Below, one piece after another: positions 18,372-28,155 of a DNA stretch of 37,420 nucleotides. Origin of the DNA: Clostridiaceae bacterium. GTDB lineage: Bacteria; Bacillota; Clostridia; Clostridiales; Clostridiaceae. Location of the stretch: positions 1-37,420 of the forward strand of contig JAQXTC010000254.1 of assembly GCA_029219285.1 (NCBI GenBank), written 5' to 3'. The translations under genes were made by a program, and so were the position numbers. How positions within the stretch are numbered: the stretch's first letter is position 1; each line of letters starts with the position of its first letter. Under the pieces are notes generated by a model. The model worked only from the letters and a program-made list of their open reading frames with translations. It had not been told where the DNA came from and did no database searches.

Positions 18372-21205
18372 CTTAATTCACCTCCTTTTAGAATATTCTT
18401 TACTCTATCAATAGCTTCCTGGTATTCATCATCACCTTCCTCTAAATCATTTGCCTTAATATAATATTTCAAAGCTAAATCATATTCTTTGTTGTGTTCT
18501 GCCATTTTTCCCATTTTCGCATGAGCTTCACCACAATTTGTATAATCACATCCATCACACTCTTTTTGTATTGCCTTTTCATAAATTAGTTCTCTTTCAT
18601 CATAATTATTAAATTCAAGATAATCAGCTCTTATTTTTTCATATATATACTCCTCATTATCACCTTTTTTTATTAATTCATATATCTTATTTTTATCTTG
18701 ATATAATTTTTGATTATCCGGGAAATAATCTATTGCTTCATCATAACAATTTATTGCTTCATCATATCTTTTCAAACAAACATAGCAATCTGCCAAATTA
18801 TTATATGCTTGGATATAAACATTGTCTCCCATATTATCTATAGCTTTCTTTAGATATTTAACAGCTTCCTCATATTTTCCTTGTTCTTTATATACATTGC
18901 CTAAATTATTATAAGCATCTGAGTCATTTGGATTTATCTCTAAAACTTCCTTATAGTCAGAAATTGCTTTGTCAAATTTCCCTAAATCATCAAATAGAAT
19001 ACCTCTACTTATTAAATAATAAGGTTCCTTATTAATGTCAAATTGTCTTCTATAATACTTGAATGCATTATTATAATCTTGTTTTTCAGTATAAAGCAAC
19101 GCTATTTCACCATTAGCATATTCATGATCAGGATTAATATCTAAAACTTTCTTATACAATTCTATACTTTTATCCTCATCATATAACTTTTTGTAAAGCT
19201 GTGCTTCTTGTATATATGCTGTTACATCCTTTGGAAATTTCTCAATTAATATATCATATTCTTTAAATGCCATATCGTTAATTCCCAAACATTTGTAATA
19301 ATAAGCTATTGCATAATGGAATTTAATTTTATCTGATATTTTCATTGCCATTTTAATATATTTCATTGCCATTTCTGGATTATCTGTATCTGAATATATT
19401 AATGAAAATTCATAATATAATTCATCTTCTATTTTGTATGTATCACCATTTTTACGTATATTTTTTAGTACTTCTATTACAAGCTTTTTAGCATCTTCAT
19501 ATTTTTCAGTATTACTTAAAGCTTTTGCTTTATATAGATTAATTTCATCATTAACAACATTGTAATTCTTTGCTTTTTCATATACTTCTAATGCATTATC
19601 ATATTCCGAATGAGCTAAATATAACTTCATTTCTAATGCATAAACATCAGGGTCATAAGAATATAAATTTTCTGCTTCAAAACATGAATCCAAGGAATCT
19701 CCGTGGTAGCCTAATTCAAATAGTGCTTTAGCTTTATTTAAATACAAAGGCATAAAAGAATCATCAAATTCCAAAGCTTTATCTAAACTAGCTATGCTCT
19801 CCTCATACTTGCCAAGTTTATAAAGCGCCTCCCCCTTATAATTAAGAGCATCTATATTCTTTTCATCAATTTCTAATGACTCATTATAACTATTAATGGC
19901 TTCATCATATCTCTCTAACATATAATATTGACACCCAATTTTATATAGACAAAAACTCAATTGGGCTGTTTCTCTTGAATTTTTTTCTTCTAAATTAAGC
20001 AAATTATTTTTCCATTTATCGAAGTAATCAATTGCATATTCATAATTTCCCAATTTAGAATATGTCCTTCCCATTAAATCATAAAATTGATTTTCGAATT
20101 CTTTAGTAATGTTTATATCTTTTAAAAGTTCTATGATTTCATCAAATCTATAATTTTCAAATAAACACCACCCCAAATTAAATTTCTGGTCTAGTGACAA
20201 ATCATCCATATTTAAATTCTTTTCAATTATCTTTTCATTTGTTTTATACAATTGATTATTAACATAATCATCATACATATTTATACCATTTAATTTAATA
20301 TATCTATCCTTGGCATCCTCATAATTTTCCAAATAAAAGTCACAATCTGCTAATCCTAATAAAGCATTATAATGTTCAGGTGACGTACTTAATATCTTTT
20401 CATATAATTCTTTCGCTTCCTCAATTCTATGTAATAGCCATTTTACCTCTGCTTGTTCAAATAATACTCTTATATCATCTGGATATTTTTCTAATAAATT
20501 ATTTCCAATCTCTAATGCTTTTTCTTTTTCATCACAATCCATTAAGTACCTCATCTTTAATGTTTCTAGGTATGGATGATATATATTTAATTCTGTGATA
20601 GTTTCTAAATCTACTTTAGCATTATCAAAATCTTTATCTCCTAATTCTCTTCTAATTTTGAAAAAAAGGTTTATCCAGGTCTCATATGATTTACTATCAT
20701 CAATAGACTCAAATAAGTCAAAGTCAATTATATCTTTATATTTAATCCTATTTTCAACATAATTTATATATTCTTTCGGAAAATTTTCATATAATTCTTC
20801 TTTATTATGCATCCAATCAAAAAAATCATTTAATAAACACCATATCTTTTGTGAAATATAGCAATTATCCATTAAAAATTCTAAAAGTTTTTCACTTGCT
20901 TCTTCTTTTGTATCTAATCCATAACATACATCATCATCAAGTAATTCTTTCCACGAATCCTCAGAGATTCTGCAAGAAAAAGTATTATACACCTTACTCA
21001 CTTTCTTAATCCATTTTCCTGTATCAGAATTATCCTCGTAAGTTTCATTTTTACACTCCAATAGCAATTCTTCATATGCCTTTCTAAGCCTCTTAAATCC
21101 TTCTTCATCATCTTCAGGATTTATTTGTGAAAGTTTATTCATATATGCTTCTTTAATTATATCTTTATCAGTTGTGGTTTGTATTCCAAGTATATCCCAA
21201 TTCAT
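18368..21205 (-). CDS. Large TPR protein with N-terminal J-like domain
   Basis: 945 aa; N-terminal MNWDILGIQTTTDKDIIKEAYMNKLSQINPEDDEEGFKRLRKAYEELL resembles the divergent DjlB/DjlC-type J domain (HPEDDPEGF family); many TPR units; stop overlaps the Hsp70 start by 4 nt. Confidence 0.88.
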   Translation of the reverse strand: MNWDILGIQTTTDKDIIKEAYMNKLSQINPEDDEEGFKRLRKAYEELLLECKNETYEDNSDTGKWIKKVSKVYNTFSCRISEDSWKELLDDDVCYGLDTKEEASEKLLEFLMDNCYISQKIWCLLNDFFDWMHNKEELYENFPKEYINYVENRIKYKDIIDFDLFESIDDSKSYETWINLFFKIRRELGDKDFDNAKVDLETITELNIYHPYLETLKMRYLMDCDEKEKALEIGNNLLEKYPDDIRVLFEQAEVKWLLHRIEEAKELYEKILSTSPEHYNALLGLADCDFYLENYEDAKDRYIKLNGINMYDDYVNNQLYKTNEKIIEKNLNMDDLSLDQKFNLGWCLFENYRFDEIIELLKDINITKEFENQFYDLMGRTYSKLGNYEYAIDYFDKWKNNLLNLEEKNSRETAQLSFCLYKIGCQYYMLERYDEAINSYNESLEIDEKNIDALNYKGEALYKLGKYEESIASLDKALEFDDSFMPLYLNKAKALFELGYHGDSLDSCFEAENLYSYDPDVYALEMKLYLAHSEYDNALEVYEKAKNYNVVNDEINLYKAKALSNTEKYEDAKKLVIEVLKNIRKNGDTYKIEDELYYEFSLIYSDTDNPEMAMKYIKMAMKISDKIKFHYAIAYYYKCLGINDMAFKEYDILIEKFPKDVTAYIQEAQLYKKLYDEDKSIELYKKVLDINPDHEYANGEIALLYTEKQDYNNAFKYYRRQFDINKEPYYLISRGILFDDLGKFDKAISDYKEVLEINPNDSDAYNNLGNVYKEQGKYEEAVKYLKKAIDNMGDNVYIQAYNNLADCYVCLKRYDEAINCYDEAIDYFPDNQKLYQDKNKIYELIKKGDNEEYIYEKIRADYLEFNNYDERELIYEKAIQKECDGCDYTNCGEAHAKMGKMAEHNKEYDLALKYYIKANDLEEGDDEYQEAIDRVKNILKGGELR

Positions 21206-21303
21206 GTTTTCTCTCTCCCCGCCATTTGTAACATATTACTATACTAACATAATTTATCCATAATTACATAGGGCTAAAGTCCCTTTTTTATTAAATAAAA
21301 AAC

Positions 21304-21336
21304 ACTTATTAATATCCTATAAAAATATCAATAAGT
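21304..21336 (-). terminator. Terminator of holA
   Basis: ACTTATTAATAT/ATATCAATAAGT stem (one mismatch), T-rich after it on the minus strand. Confidence 0.6.
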
Positions 21337-21344
21337 ATTTTAAT

Positions 21345-22379
21345 TTATTTCTTTATCATTAATGTATTAACAAGCATAAGTTCAAGTTCCATAGTTTTAT
21401 CTACTGATGAAGATTTTAACCTTCCTTCAGTTTTAACACATAACTTAACTAATCCTTCAAGTTGCTTTAGTGAAAATTTAGAACTTAAATTCATAAGTTT
21501 TTCACAGACAAATTGAGGGACATGAAGTTCTGCTACAAAATCATTCACTCTTTTTCCATTCATCATTCCAATTTTTATATTAAATAACTTTTTAAATTGA
21601 TTTTCTATCGCTGTTACAATAAGCATATGCTGATCTGCTTTAAATAAAAGTTCATCCATAAGATCTATGGCTTTCTCAATTTTTCTTTGTGAAATTAGAT
21701 CCACCAAATCAAAAATATCATCTTCACTGTTAGCCGGAATAAGTTTTTCTATATCCTCTTTAGTAATATTTCTCCCATTTGTATAATCAATAAGTTTATC
21801 TATTTCACGTTTAATTATATTAAAATTGTTTTGTACTCTTTCACAAAAAAATCTAAGTTCTACTTTACCTATATTTTTTCCTTTTTCTCTAAAAATAGAT
21901 TCAACTTTATTATAATATCTATCTCTTTTTAACTTATCAAAATGCACTATAGTTGTTAACTTATCTAATGACATTAATTTCTTATTTTTCTTTGGCGTTT
22001 CTCTTTTATCAGAAAATAAATAATACATTAAAAGAACTGTATGTTCTGGGACATCTTTTAAATACTTTTTTATATCATTAAATAATTTAGTTCCACTACT
22101 ATCACTTTTGTCCTTTAAGAAGTTAGCTCTATATACTAGTACTACTTTTTTTTCTCCCATAAAAGGCAGAGTTTCACAGGCATTCATAATATCATCCATT
22201 GTAGTAGTTAATCCATCTAGTTTTATGTAATTTAAATCCTCAAAGCCATCAGCAACTATAGGTTTAACAAGAGTAGCAACACCTTCTTTAATTAATTCTT
22301 CATCACCACCACAAAAAACATAGGAATTTTTTATAGACTTACTCTTTATTTCTTTCTCCAGTACATCAAATGTAATCAA
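21345..22379 (-). CDS. holA: DNA polymerase III subunit delta
   Basis: 344 aa; YVFCGGDEELIKEGV, LPFMGEKKVVLVYRANFL, FNIIKREIDKLIDYT, between comEC and the J-TPR gene. Confidence 0.9.
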   Translation of the reverse strand: MITFDVLEKEIKSKSIKNSYVFCGGDEELIKEGVATLVKPIVADGFEDLNYIKLDGLTTTMDDIMNACETLPFMGEKKVVLVYRANFLKDKSDSSGTKLFNDIKKYLKDVPEHTVLLMYYLFSDKRETPKKNKKLMSLDKLTTIVHFDKLKRDRYYNKVESIFREKGKNIGKVELRFFCERVQNNFNIIKREIDKLIDYTNGRNITKEDIEKLIPANSEDDIFDLVDLISQRKIEKAIDLMDELLFKADQHMLIVTAIENQFKKLFNIKIGMMNGKRVNDFVAELHVPQFVCEKLMNLSSKFSLKQLEGLVKLCVKTEGRLKSSSVDKTMELELMLVNTLMIKK

Positions 22380-22396
22380 CTTAATCCGCCTTTCAC

Positions 22397-24100
22397 CTAA
22401 TAAATATAAATATCTTCATCAAAAATAAAAATACCTTTATCTTCTCTGCTTATAAAATTAATTATACCATAATTACTATCTTCAACACTTTTGTTACTCA
22501 TCTTTAATAAAAATTTATTTTCGCCTAAAGTAAGCAAATAATTTTTTCCTTGTTCTTCTATATATGCCACCCCAGCTATACTCATTTTATATATCGATCT
22601 GTAGCTCTTTTTTGAAATGGTTATTTTCTTTAACTTACTGATATCTATATTATTTTTCTGCGTAATAATACACCTATCCCCTCTATACGAAACAAGAAGT
22701 CCTCCATAATCAAGGTAATTAATCCTAAGAAATGGACTATAAATATATATGTACATAGAAATAAAAGCTGATACTGGCAGTAAAATAAACTTTTTATGTC
22801 CTTTTATCATAAAATAAATACTTATTAAAATACTTAAATATATTATTATAACACCACTATTAACAACTAAATTACCTATGTTTATATCTAAAATAATATC
22901 TGTAACATAATCAAATACCTTTATTAATTTTAATAAAATATAGCTTAAGAAATCAAAAACTTCTTGACTAAAAAAAGCTATAACAAGCATATTACCTATT
23001 ATGATTATAATATTTAATAAAGGCACTATAAATAAATTACCTAATAAAAAAATGATTGAATACTCATTAAAACTACATATTAAAACTGGTAATGTGAAAA
23101 TTTGAGCTGTTAAACATACAGATAAAGTTCCTCTTAATTTGTCAGGTAATCTATAAAATTTAATTTGCAATTTGTATGAAAATAAAATTATTCCAAGAGT
23201 AGCTAAATAAGATAACTGAAATCCTGTTTCAAATATCAAGTAAGGTGACATAATGTTAAACACCATAGCACTTAATGATATAGAAGCAAGAGAATTATAA
23301 CTTTTTCTAACATCTAGAGCTAAATTTAATACTATTATCATAATTAATGCTCTTAAGGATGATGCTGAAGCTCCCGTAAATAAAACATATACACTCAATA
23401 TAGCCAAGGATATTTTTTTATTTAAAAATATATTTAATACAGTAAATACAAGAGCAGTATGTAATCCGGATACACTTATAGCGTGTACTATTCCTAATTC
23501 TCTCATTTCCTCTTTATCTTCATTATCTATTATGTCCGAATAACCAAAAGCCAATGAAGATATTAGCGCAGCTTTTCTTTTTCCAACGTTTTTTTCTAAC
23601 TTTTTATATATTTTTTCTCTTAAATCATAAAGTTTGCTGCTTAACGTCTCTTCTTCATTTCTAACTAATCTAACCTCTAGTTCACCTATACTTCCATTTT
23701 CTTTATCAATTACTCTTTCAAATTTCCCCTCAACCAAATATGTTTTGCCAAGATTAAATTTTTGATTTATATTAGTTAAATTTATTTTTCTTCCTTTAAA
23801 ATTAGCTACAGTACAGTAAGATTTTATCTCTACAATTTTTACATTTTCACAAAATTCACTACTAGGATTCAAACTATAATAATTAAAATTAATCAATAAA
23901 CCCATTAAAAAAAATATTGCAATCACTAATGAAAAAACTATATTATTTTTCAAAGAAATAACTATAAAAAACAAGCTAGCAGATAACACTGCTAGCCATA
24001 AATATTTGTCGTATACTCCAAAACAAAAGGAACTTAATAGTATTGATAAAGCAATGTATACTATTGGCATACTCACCTTTTCAATATTATTCATATTCAT
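22397..24100 (-). CDS. comEC: ComEC/Rec2-family membrane protein, short form
   Basis: 567 aa; HAISVSGLHTALVFTVLNIFL, LRALIMIIVLNLALDVRKSYNSLASISLSAMV, multi-TM competence domain. Confidence 0.85.
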   Translation of the reverse strand: MNMNNIEKVSMPIVYIALSILLSSFCFGVYDKYLWLAVLSASLFFIVISLKNNIVFSLVIAIFFLMGLLINFNYYSLNPSSEFCENVKIVEIKSYCTVANFKGRKINLTNINQKFNLGKTYLVEGKFERVIDKENGSIGELEVRLVRNEEETLSSKLYDLREKIYKKLEKNVGKRKAALISSLAFGYSDIIDNEDKEEMRELGIVHAISVSGLHTALVFTVLNIFLNKKISLAILSVYVLFTGASASSLRALIMIIVLNLALDVRKSYNSLASISLSAMVFNIMSPYLIFETGFQLSYLATLGIILFSYKLQIKFYRLPDKLRGTLSVCLTAQIFTLPVLICSFNEYSIIFLLGNLFIVPLLNIIIIIGNMLVIAFFSQEVFDFLSYILLKLIKVFDYVTDIILDINIGNLVVNSGVIIIYLSILISIYFMIKGHKKFILLPVSAFISMYIYIYSPFLRINYLDYGGLLVSYRGDRCIITQKNNIDISKLKKITISKKSYRSIYKMSIAGVAYIEEQGKNYLLTLGENKFLLKMSNKSVEDSNYGIINFISREDKGIFIFDEDIYIY

Positions 24101-24119
24101 GGATGATCACCTCATCCTA

Positions 24120-26630
24120 TTATCTTTGACCTTTTTTCAATATTAATTCAAATATTAAATAAATTATCAATATAACTCCTATCCTTATAATTACATATAT
24201 ATCAAAACTTACTCCATTAATTAAACTTAATATAACTATACTTGATACCAATAAGATGAAACTTAAACCTATAAGAACACTTGCAAGTGATGCTTTTCTA
24301 ATCACTTTATTACAATTCATAAATGTATATATTACAAGTAATCCTCCAAGTATAATTAATAAGGCAGTATCACACCCATCTGTGATACCATATACCCCCC
24401 AAATAGCTAGTACACTTACTAGTATCGTCCTTAATGATATTTTTTCTTCATTATCATTAGGATTTTGTAACAGAGCTAAGCCAAGAGGTATTCCTAATAA
24501 CACATTAATTATTAATAATGGTATATAGCTTACTACTTGTACATTATTTATATAAGGCATAGCATTTACTAATATAAGCTCAGTAATTAATAACATTTTT
24601 ATAAATTCCTGAAACTTATTCATTCCTTTTTCAAATTTATTTGATACCTTAAATAAATTTAAAAATCCTTCTAAATATTTTTTTTCAATATATACATCTG
24701 ATATTTTTTTTATTATTTCAGGTGCTTTTCCTTTACTTATTCCAACTCTACTTAACGCCATAAGTGGTAAGTCTCCTAAGTTTTCACCACAAACAGCAAC
24801 CTTATAATTATCATTAGTATACATTCCAACAATCATTGCTTTAGTTTCAGGATTTGCCCTTGAAAATACTCTAGATTTACTTACAACATCTATAAGTTCT
24901 TGAGAAGATAAGCAATCTACTTCTACTCCTGTAACTACTCTTGAATTTGATCTTGTAAGTTTTACTTTTTGTGCCAAAGATGATGCTGTTATTTTGTTAT
25001 CATTAGTAAACAAAATAGGTATAATTCCCTTATTTTTAAGTTCATCTATTTCTTCATTAATATTATTGCTTAATGGATTCTCTAATGCAACAATTCCAAC
25101 AAACACAAGATTATTTTCTATATTTTCTGATTGGGAAGGTATGTAATTAAAACTTCTATATGCAACACCTTGAGTATTTAATCCTTCCAAAGCAAAATTA
25201 TAATCCATAGCCTTTATTCTTTGAATATCTTCTGCAGTTATTTCTTTCTCTAATCCACCAACCATTATGTAATTACATCTATCTAAAATAGCATCAACAT
25301 TTCCTTTAATATTAGCTCTCGCACATTTTTTAACTCTATTGATAGTAGTAAGCATCCTTTTGTCGGAATCCATTGGTACTTCAAATAATCTAGGATTAGT
25401 TTTTTCAAGATTATATTTATTTACCATTCTACTAGCTGCAAACTTTAAATAAGCAACTTCCATCAAGTCACCTTTACCAACTTTCTCAAGAGAATCAAAA
25501 GTTGAATTATTACATAATACTAATATTTCAATTAATCTTTTTAAAGTACTATCTTTTGTATAATTTATTTCTCTATCAAAATAAATATTATTATTGGCAT
25601 ATACTTTAGTTAATATCATTTCTTCTCTAGTTACTGCACCAACTTTGTCCATAAAAAGCACTTGAATTTCTTTTATCATATCTAAAGTAGAAATATTAAT
25701 TAGGTTAATCCCTTCCTTTGCCAATGCTCTTTTTAAACATACTGCATGTAATGATGCTATTAACGCAACTGGTAAACATTCTAAAGCAAAAAGTGAAGGT
25801 ATCAAGCCATTAGCTTCTTGTCCAATATATGTTAACCCATAGTTAATGCCTATAATTAGTATTAATAATACTAGCATCAATCTACTTAACCTTTTCTCTA
25901 AAACTTTTAATAAACCATGTTTATTATTAGATGAATTAGTAATCATTGTAAGCATCTTCCCAAGTTGAGTTGTATTCCCTGTTTCAACAACAACTCCAGT
26001 TCCATGTCCTTCTTTTATTATGGATCCCTTAAACAATATGTTTTTCATTTCTTCAATAAGATATGAGTTTCCTTCCATCTTACTGTCAAATTTATCTTTA
26101 AGGAAATTTTCCCCAGTTATATTTTTTTCATCAACTTTAATATCTGTAGCATTTATAATTCGTAAATCTGCTGCAATTAAAGATCCTTTAGAAAATAATA
26201 CTATATCTCCTTTTACTAACTCTTCGGATTTAACAATTTTTTCTACGCCATCTCTCAACACTGTAGTTGTAGTATGATTTAAGGTTTGCAAAAATTTATA
26301 ATTTTTTTCTTTTTTATTCCCATATATGAACTTAATAATTAACTGTACTAATGTTAATATACCACATATTATAGCTAGAACATTTTCTTGCATATAAAAT
26401 AAATATACGGCAATAACTAAGTCAATTAAAATATAAATTCTAAAAAAACTTCTAAAAAAAGCTACCCTTTCACTACCGCTTGAAAGTAATATTTTATTAT
26501 CTCCGTAGTGCTTTCTTCTTTCACTACATTCTATCTCAGTTAACCCTTTGTACATATCACTTTTCAGCATTTCTAATATTGTTTTCCAAGAGTTATTGCA
26601 ATACTTATTCAATATGCTTCCTCCATTCAA
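24120..26630 (-). CDS. Divergent HAD-family P-type ATPase
   Basis: 836 aa; P-type architecture with KVDEKNITGEN, FMDKVGAVTREE (cf. DKTGTLT), DKRMLTTI...IKGNVDAIL, NPETKAMIV, CGENLGDLPLMA (cf. GDGxND); cation-transporter-like TM distribution. Confidence 0.85.
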   Translation of the reverse strand: MNGGSILNKYCNNSWKTILEMLKSDMYKGLTEIECSERRKHYGDNKILLSSGSERVAFFRSFFRIYILIDLVIAVYLFYMQENVLAIICGILTLVQLIIKFIYGNKKEKNYKFLQTLNHTTTTVLRDGVEKIVKSEELVKGDIVLFSKGSLIAADLRIINATDIKVDEKNITGENFLKDKFDSKMEGNSYLIEEMKNILFKGSIIKEGHGTGVVVETGNTTQLGKMLTMITNSSNNKHGLLKVLEKRLSRLMLVLLILIIGINYGLTYIGQEANGLIPSLFALECLPVALIASLHAVCLKRALAKEGINLINISTLDMIKEIQVLFMDKVGAVTREEMILTKVYANNNIYFDREINYTKDSTLKRLIEILVLCNNSTFDSLEKVGKGDLMEVAYLKFAASRMVNKYNLEKTNPRLFEVPMDSDKRMLTTINRVKKCARANIKGNVDAILDRCNYIMVGGLEKEITAEDIQRIKAMDYNFALEGLNTQGVAYRSFNYIPSQSENIENNLVFVGIVALENPLSNNINEEIDELKNKGIIPILFTNDNKITASSLAQKVKLTRSNSRVVTGVEVDCLSSQELIDVVSKSRVFSRANPETKAMIVGMYTNDNYKVAVCGENLGDLPLMALSRVGISKGKAPEIIKKISDVYIEKKYLEGFLNLFKVSNKFEKGMNKFQEFIKMLLITELILVNAMPYINNVQVVSYIPLLIINVLLGIPLGLALLQNPNDNEEKISLRTILVSVLAIWGVYGITDGCDTALLIILGGLLVIYTFMNCNKVIRKASLASVLIGLSFILLVSSIVILSLINGVSFDIYVIIRIGVILIIYLIFELILKKGQR

Positions 26631-26695
26631 ACTTTAATCCAAATTCAATTATATATAATGATAAGATGTAAATCAATGAAACACTCCAAAAATAA

Positions 26696-26734
26696 TGGTG
26701 AATATGGCTTATTTTATTATTCCTATATTCACCA
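26696..26734 (-). terminator. Terminator of the spoVA operon
   Basis: TGGTGAATAT/ATATTCACCA 10-bp stem just after the spoVAE stop, followed on minus by TTATTTTT. Confidence 0.6.
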
Positions 26735-26742
26735 CAAATATT

Positions 26743-27099
26743 TTATTCTTTTGTTTTTGGATTAAAAATTAACGCCATTATATAGCCAAAAAATATTGAC
26801 GCTGTGATACCTGCTGCTGTGCCTTTAATTCCTCCTGAAAATGCTCCTATTAGCCCATATAAATCCACTTCTTGCATTGCTGCTTTAGCAAGAGAATTTC
26901 CAAATGAAGGTAGCGGTATTGTAGCACCAGCTCCTGCAAAATCTACTAATTTATCATATATACCAAAGGCTCCAAGTATAACCCCCGAGGTAACAAATAT
27001 TACTAGTATCCTACCTGGTGTTAATTTAGTTGTATCCATTAATATTTGACCTACAACACAGATGAGTCCTCCTACAACAAAGGCCTTAACAAATTCCAT
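26743..27099 (-). CDS. spoVAE: Stage V sporulation protein AE (SpoVAEb type)
   Basis: 118 aa; FVKAFVVGGLICVVGQILMDTTKLTPGRILVIFVTSGVILGAFGIYDKLVDFAGAGATIPLPSFGN. Confidence 0.93.
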   Translation of the reverse strand: MEFVKAFVVGGLICVVGQILMDTTKLTPGRILVIFVTSGVILGAFGIYDKLVDFAGAGATIPLPSFGNSLAKAAMQEVDLYGLIGAFSGGIKGTAAGITASIFFGYIMALIFNPKTKE

Positions 27100-27119
27100 T
27101 TTTATTCCCTCCCAAAACT

Positions 27120-28142
27120 CTAATCTCTTTCTATTGATACTGCATGAGCTATTCCAGGAATGCTTTCTCCTTGCAAAGAAGATGTGGTACTCATTAATGC
27201 ACCAGTAGAAACAAGAAGAACTCTCTTTATTTCTTTATTCATCAACTTTTTATATAGATAGCCACTAGCCACTACTGCTGAACATCCGCATCCACTACCA
27301 CCAGCTTTAGTATCTTGCTCTTCATCATAAAAAATTTCAGCACCACAGTCTATATGATTTTTACTAATATCATATCCGTACTCCAGTAGTAATTCATCTG
27401 TTATTTTCTTACCAACACTACCTAAATCACCAGTAGCTATTATGTCATAATCTTCTGGTTTTCTCCCAGTATCTTTAAAATGATTATATATAGTATCTAC
27501 TGCAGCTGGAGACATGGCAGCTCCCATATTATTTGCATCTTTAATTCCATAATCTTTTACAATACCAGTTGTTATATATCTTACAACCGGGAAATTTCCT
27601 TCTCTTCCCAAGACCATTGCTCCTGATCCTGTTACTGTCCATTGAGCTGTAGGATTTCTTTGAGATCCATACTCTAACGGAAATCTAAATTGTCTTTCCG
27701 CTGAACTGAAATGTGACGAAGTAGCAGCTACTACATGATCTGCAAATCCTCCATCCATTATCAATGAAGCTAAACTTAAAGATTCAGACATTGTTGAACA
27801 AGCACCGTATAATCCAAAGAATGGTATAGCAAATTCTCTAGCCGCAAAACTCGATGATATTATTTGATTTAATAAATCACCCGAAAACAAATAATTTATA
27901 TCATTTTGAGTAAGCTCAGCTCTCTTTATAGCTTCTTTTATTGCGGTAAACATCATTTCACTTTCAGCTTGTTCATAGCTATCTTTACCACAAGTATCAT
28001 CATTTAAAATTAAATCAAAATAACTTGCAAGAGGGCCTCTGCCTTCTTTGGGTCCTACTACCGAAAAGGTTGAAATAATTTTAGGAGGATGACTTAATTC
28101 TACACTTTGATTTCCTCTTCTTTTAGTACTATTGCAACTCAT
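27120..28142 (-). CDS. spoVAD: Stage V sporulation protein AD
   Basis: 340 aa; thiolase-like; GLYGACSTMSESLSLASLIMDGG, GAMVLGREG, GCGCSAVV. Confidence 0.95.
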   Translation of the reverse strand: MSCNSTKRRGNQSVELSHPPKIISTFSVVGPKEGRGPLASYFDLILNDDTCGKDSYEQAESEMMFTAIKEAIKRAELTQNDINYLFSGDLLNQIISSSFAAREFAIPFFGLYGACSTMSESLSLASLIMDGGFADHVVAATSSHFSSAERQFRFPLEYGSQRNPTAQWTVTGSGAMVLGREGNFPVVRYITTGIVKDYGIKDANNMGAAMSPAAVDTIYNHFKDTGRKPEDYDIIATGDLGSVGKKITDELLLEYGYDISKNHIDCGAEIFYDEEQDTKAGGSGCGCSAVVASGYLYKKLMNKEIKRVLLVSTGALMSTTSSLQGESIPGIAHAVSIERD

Positions 28143-28155
28143 ACCTATTCCTCCA

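Noticed and set aside
18368-21205. Repetitive DNA/tandem repeat in the J-TPR gene
   Set aside because: Periodicity is explained by degenerate TPR protein repeats, not by nucleotide-level tandem repeats.
21270-21289. AGGG...CCCTTTTTT mini-hairpin on the plus strand
   Set aside because: Only a 4-bp stem and no plus-strand gene upstream; too weak to call a terminator.
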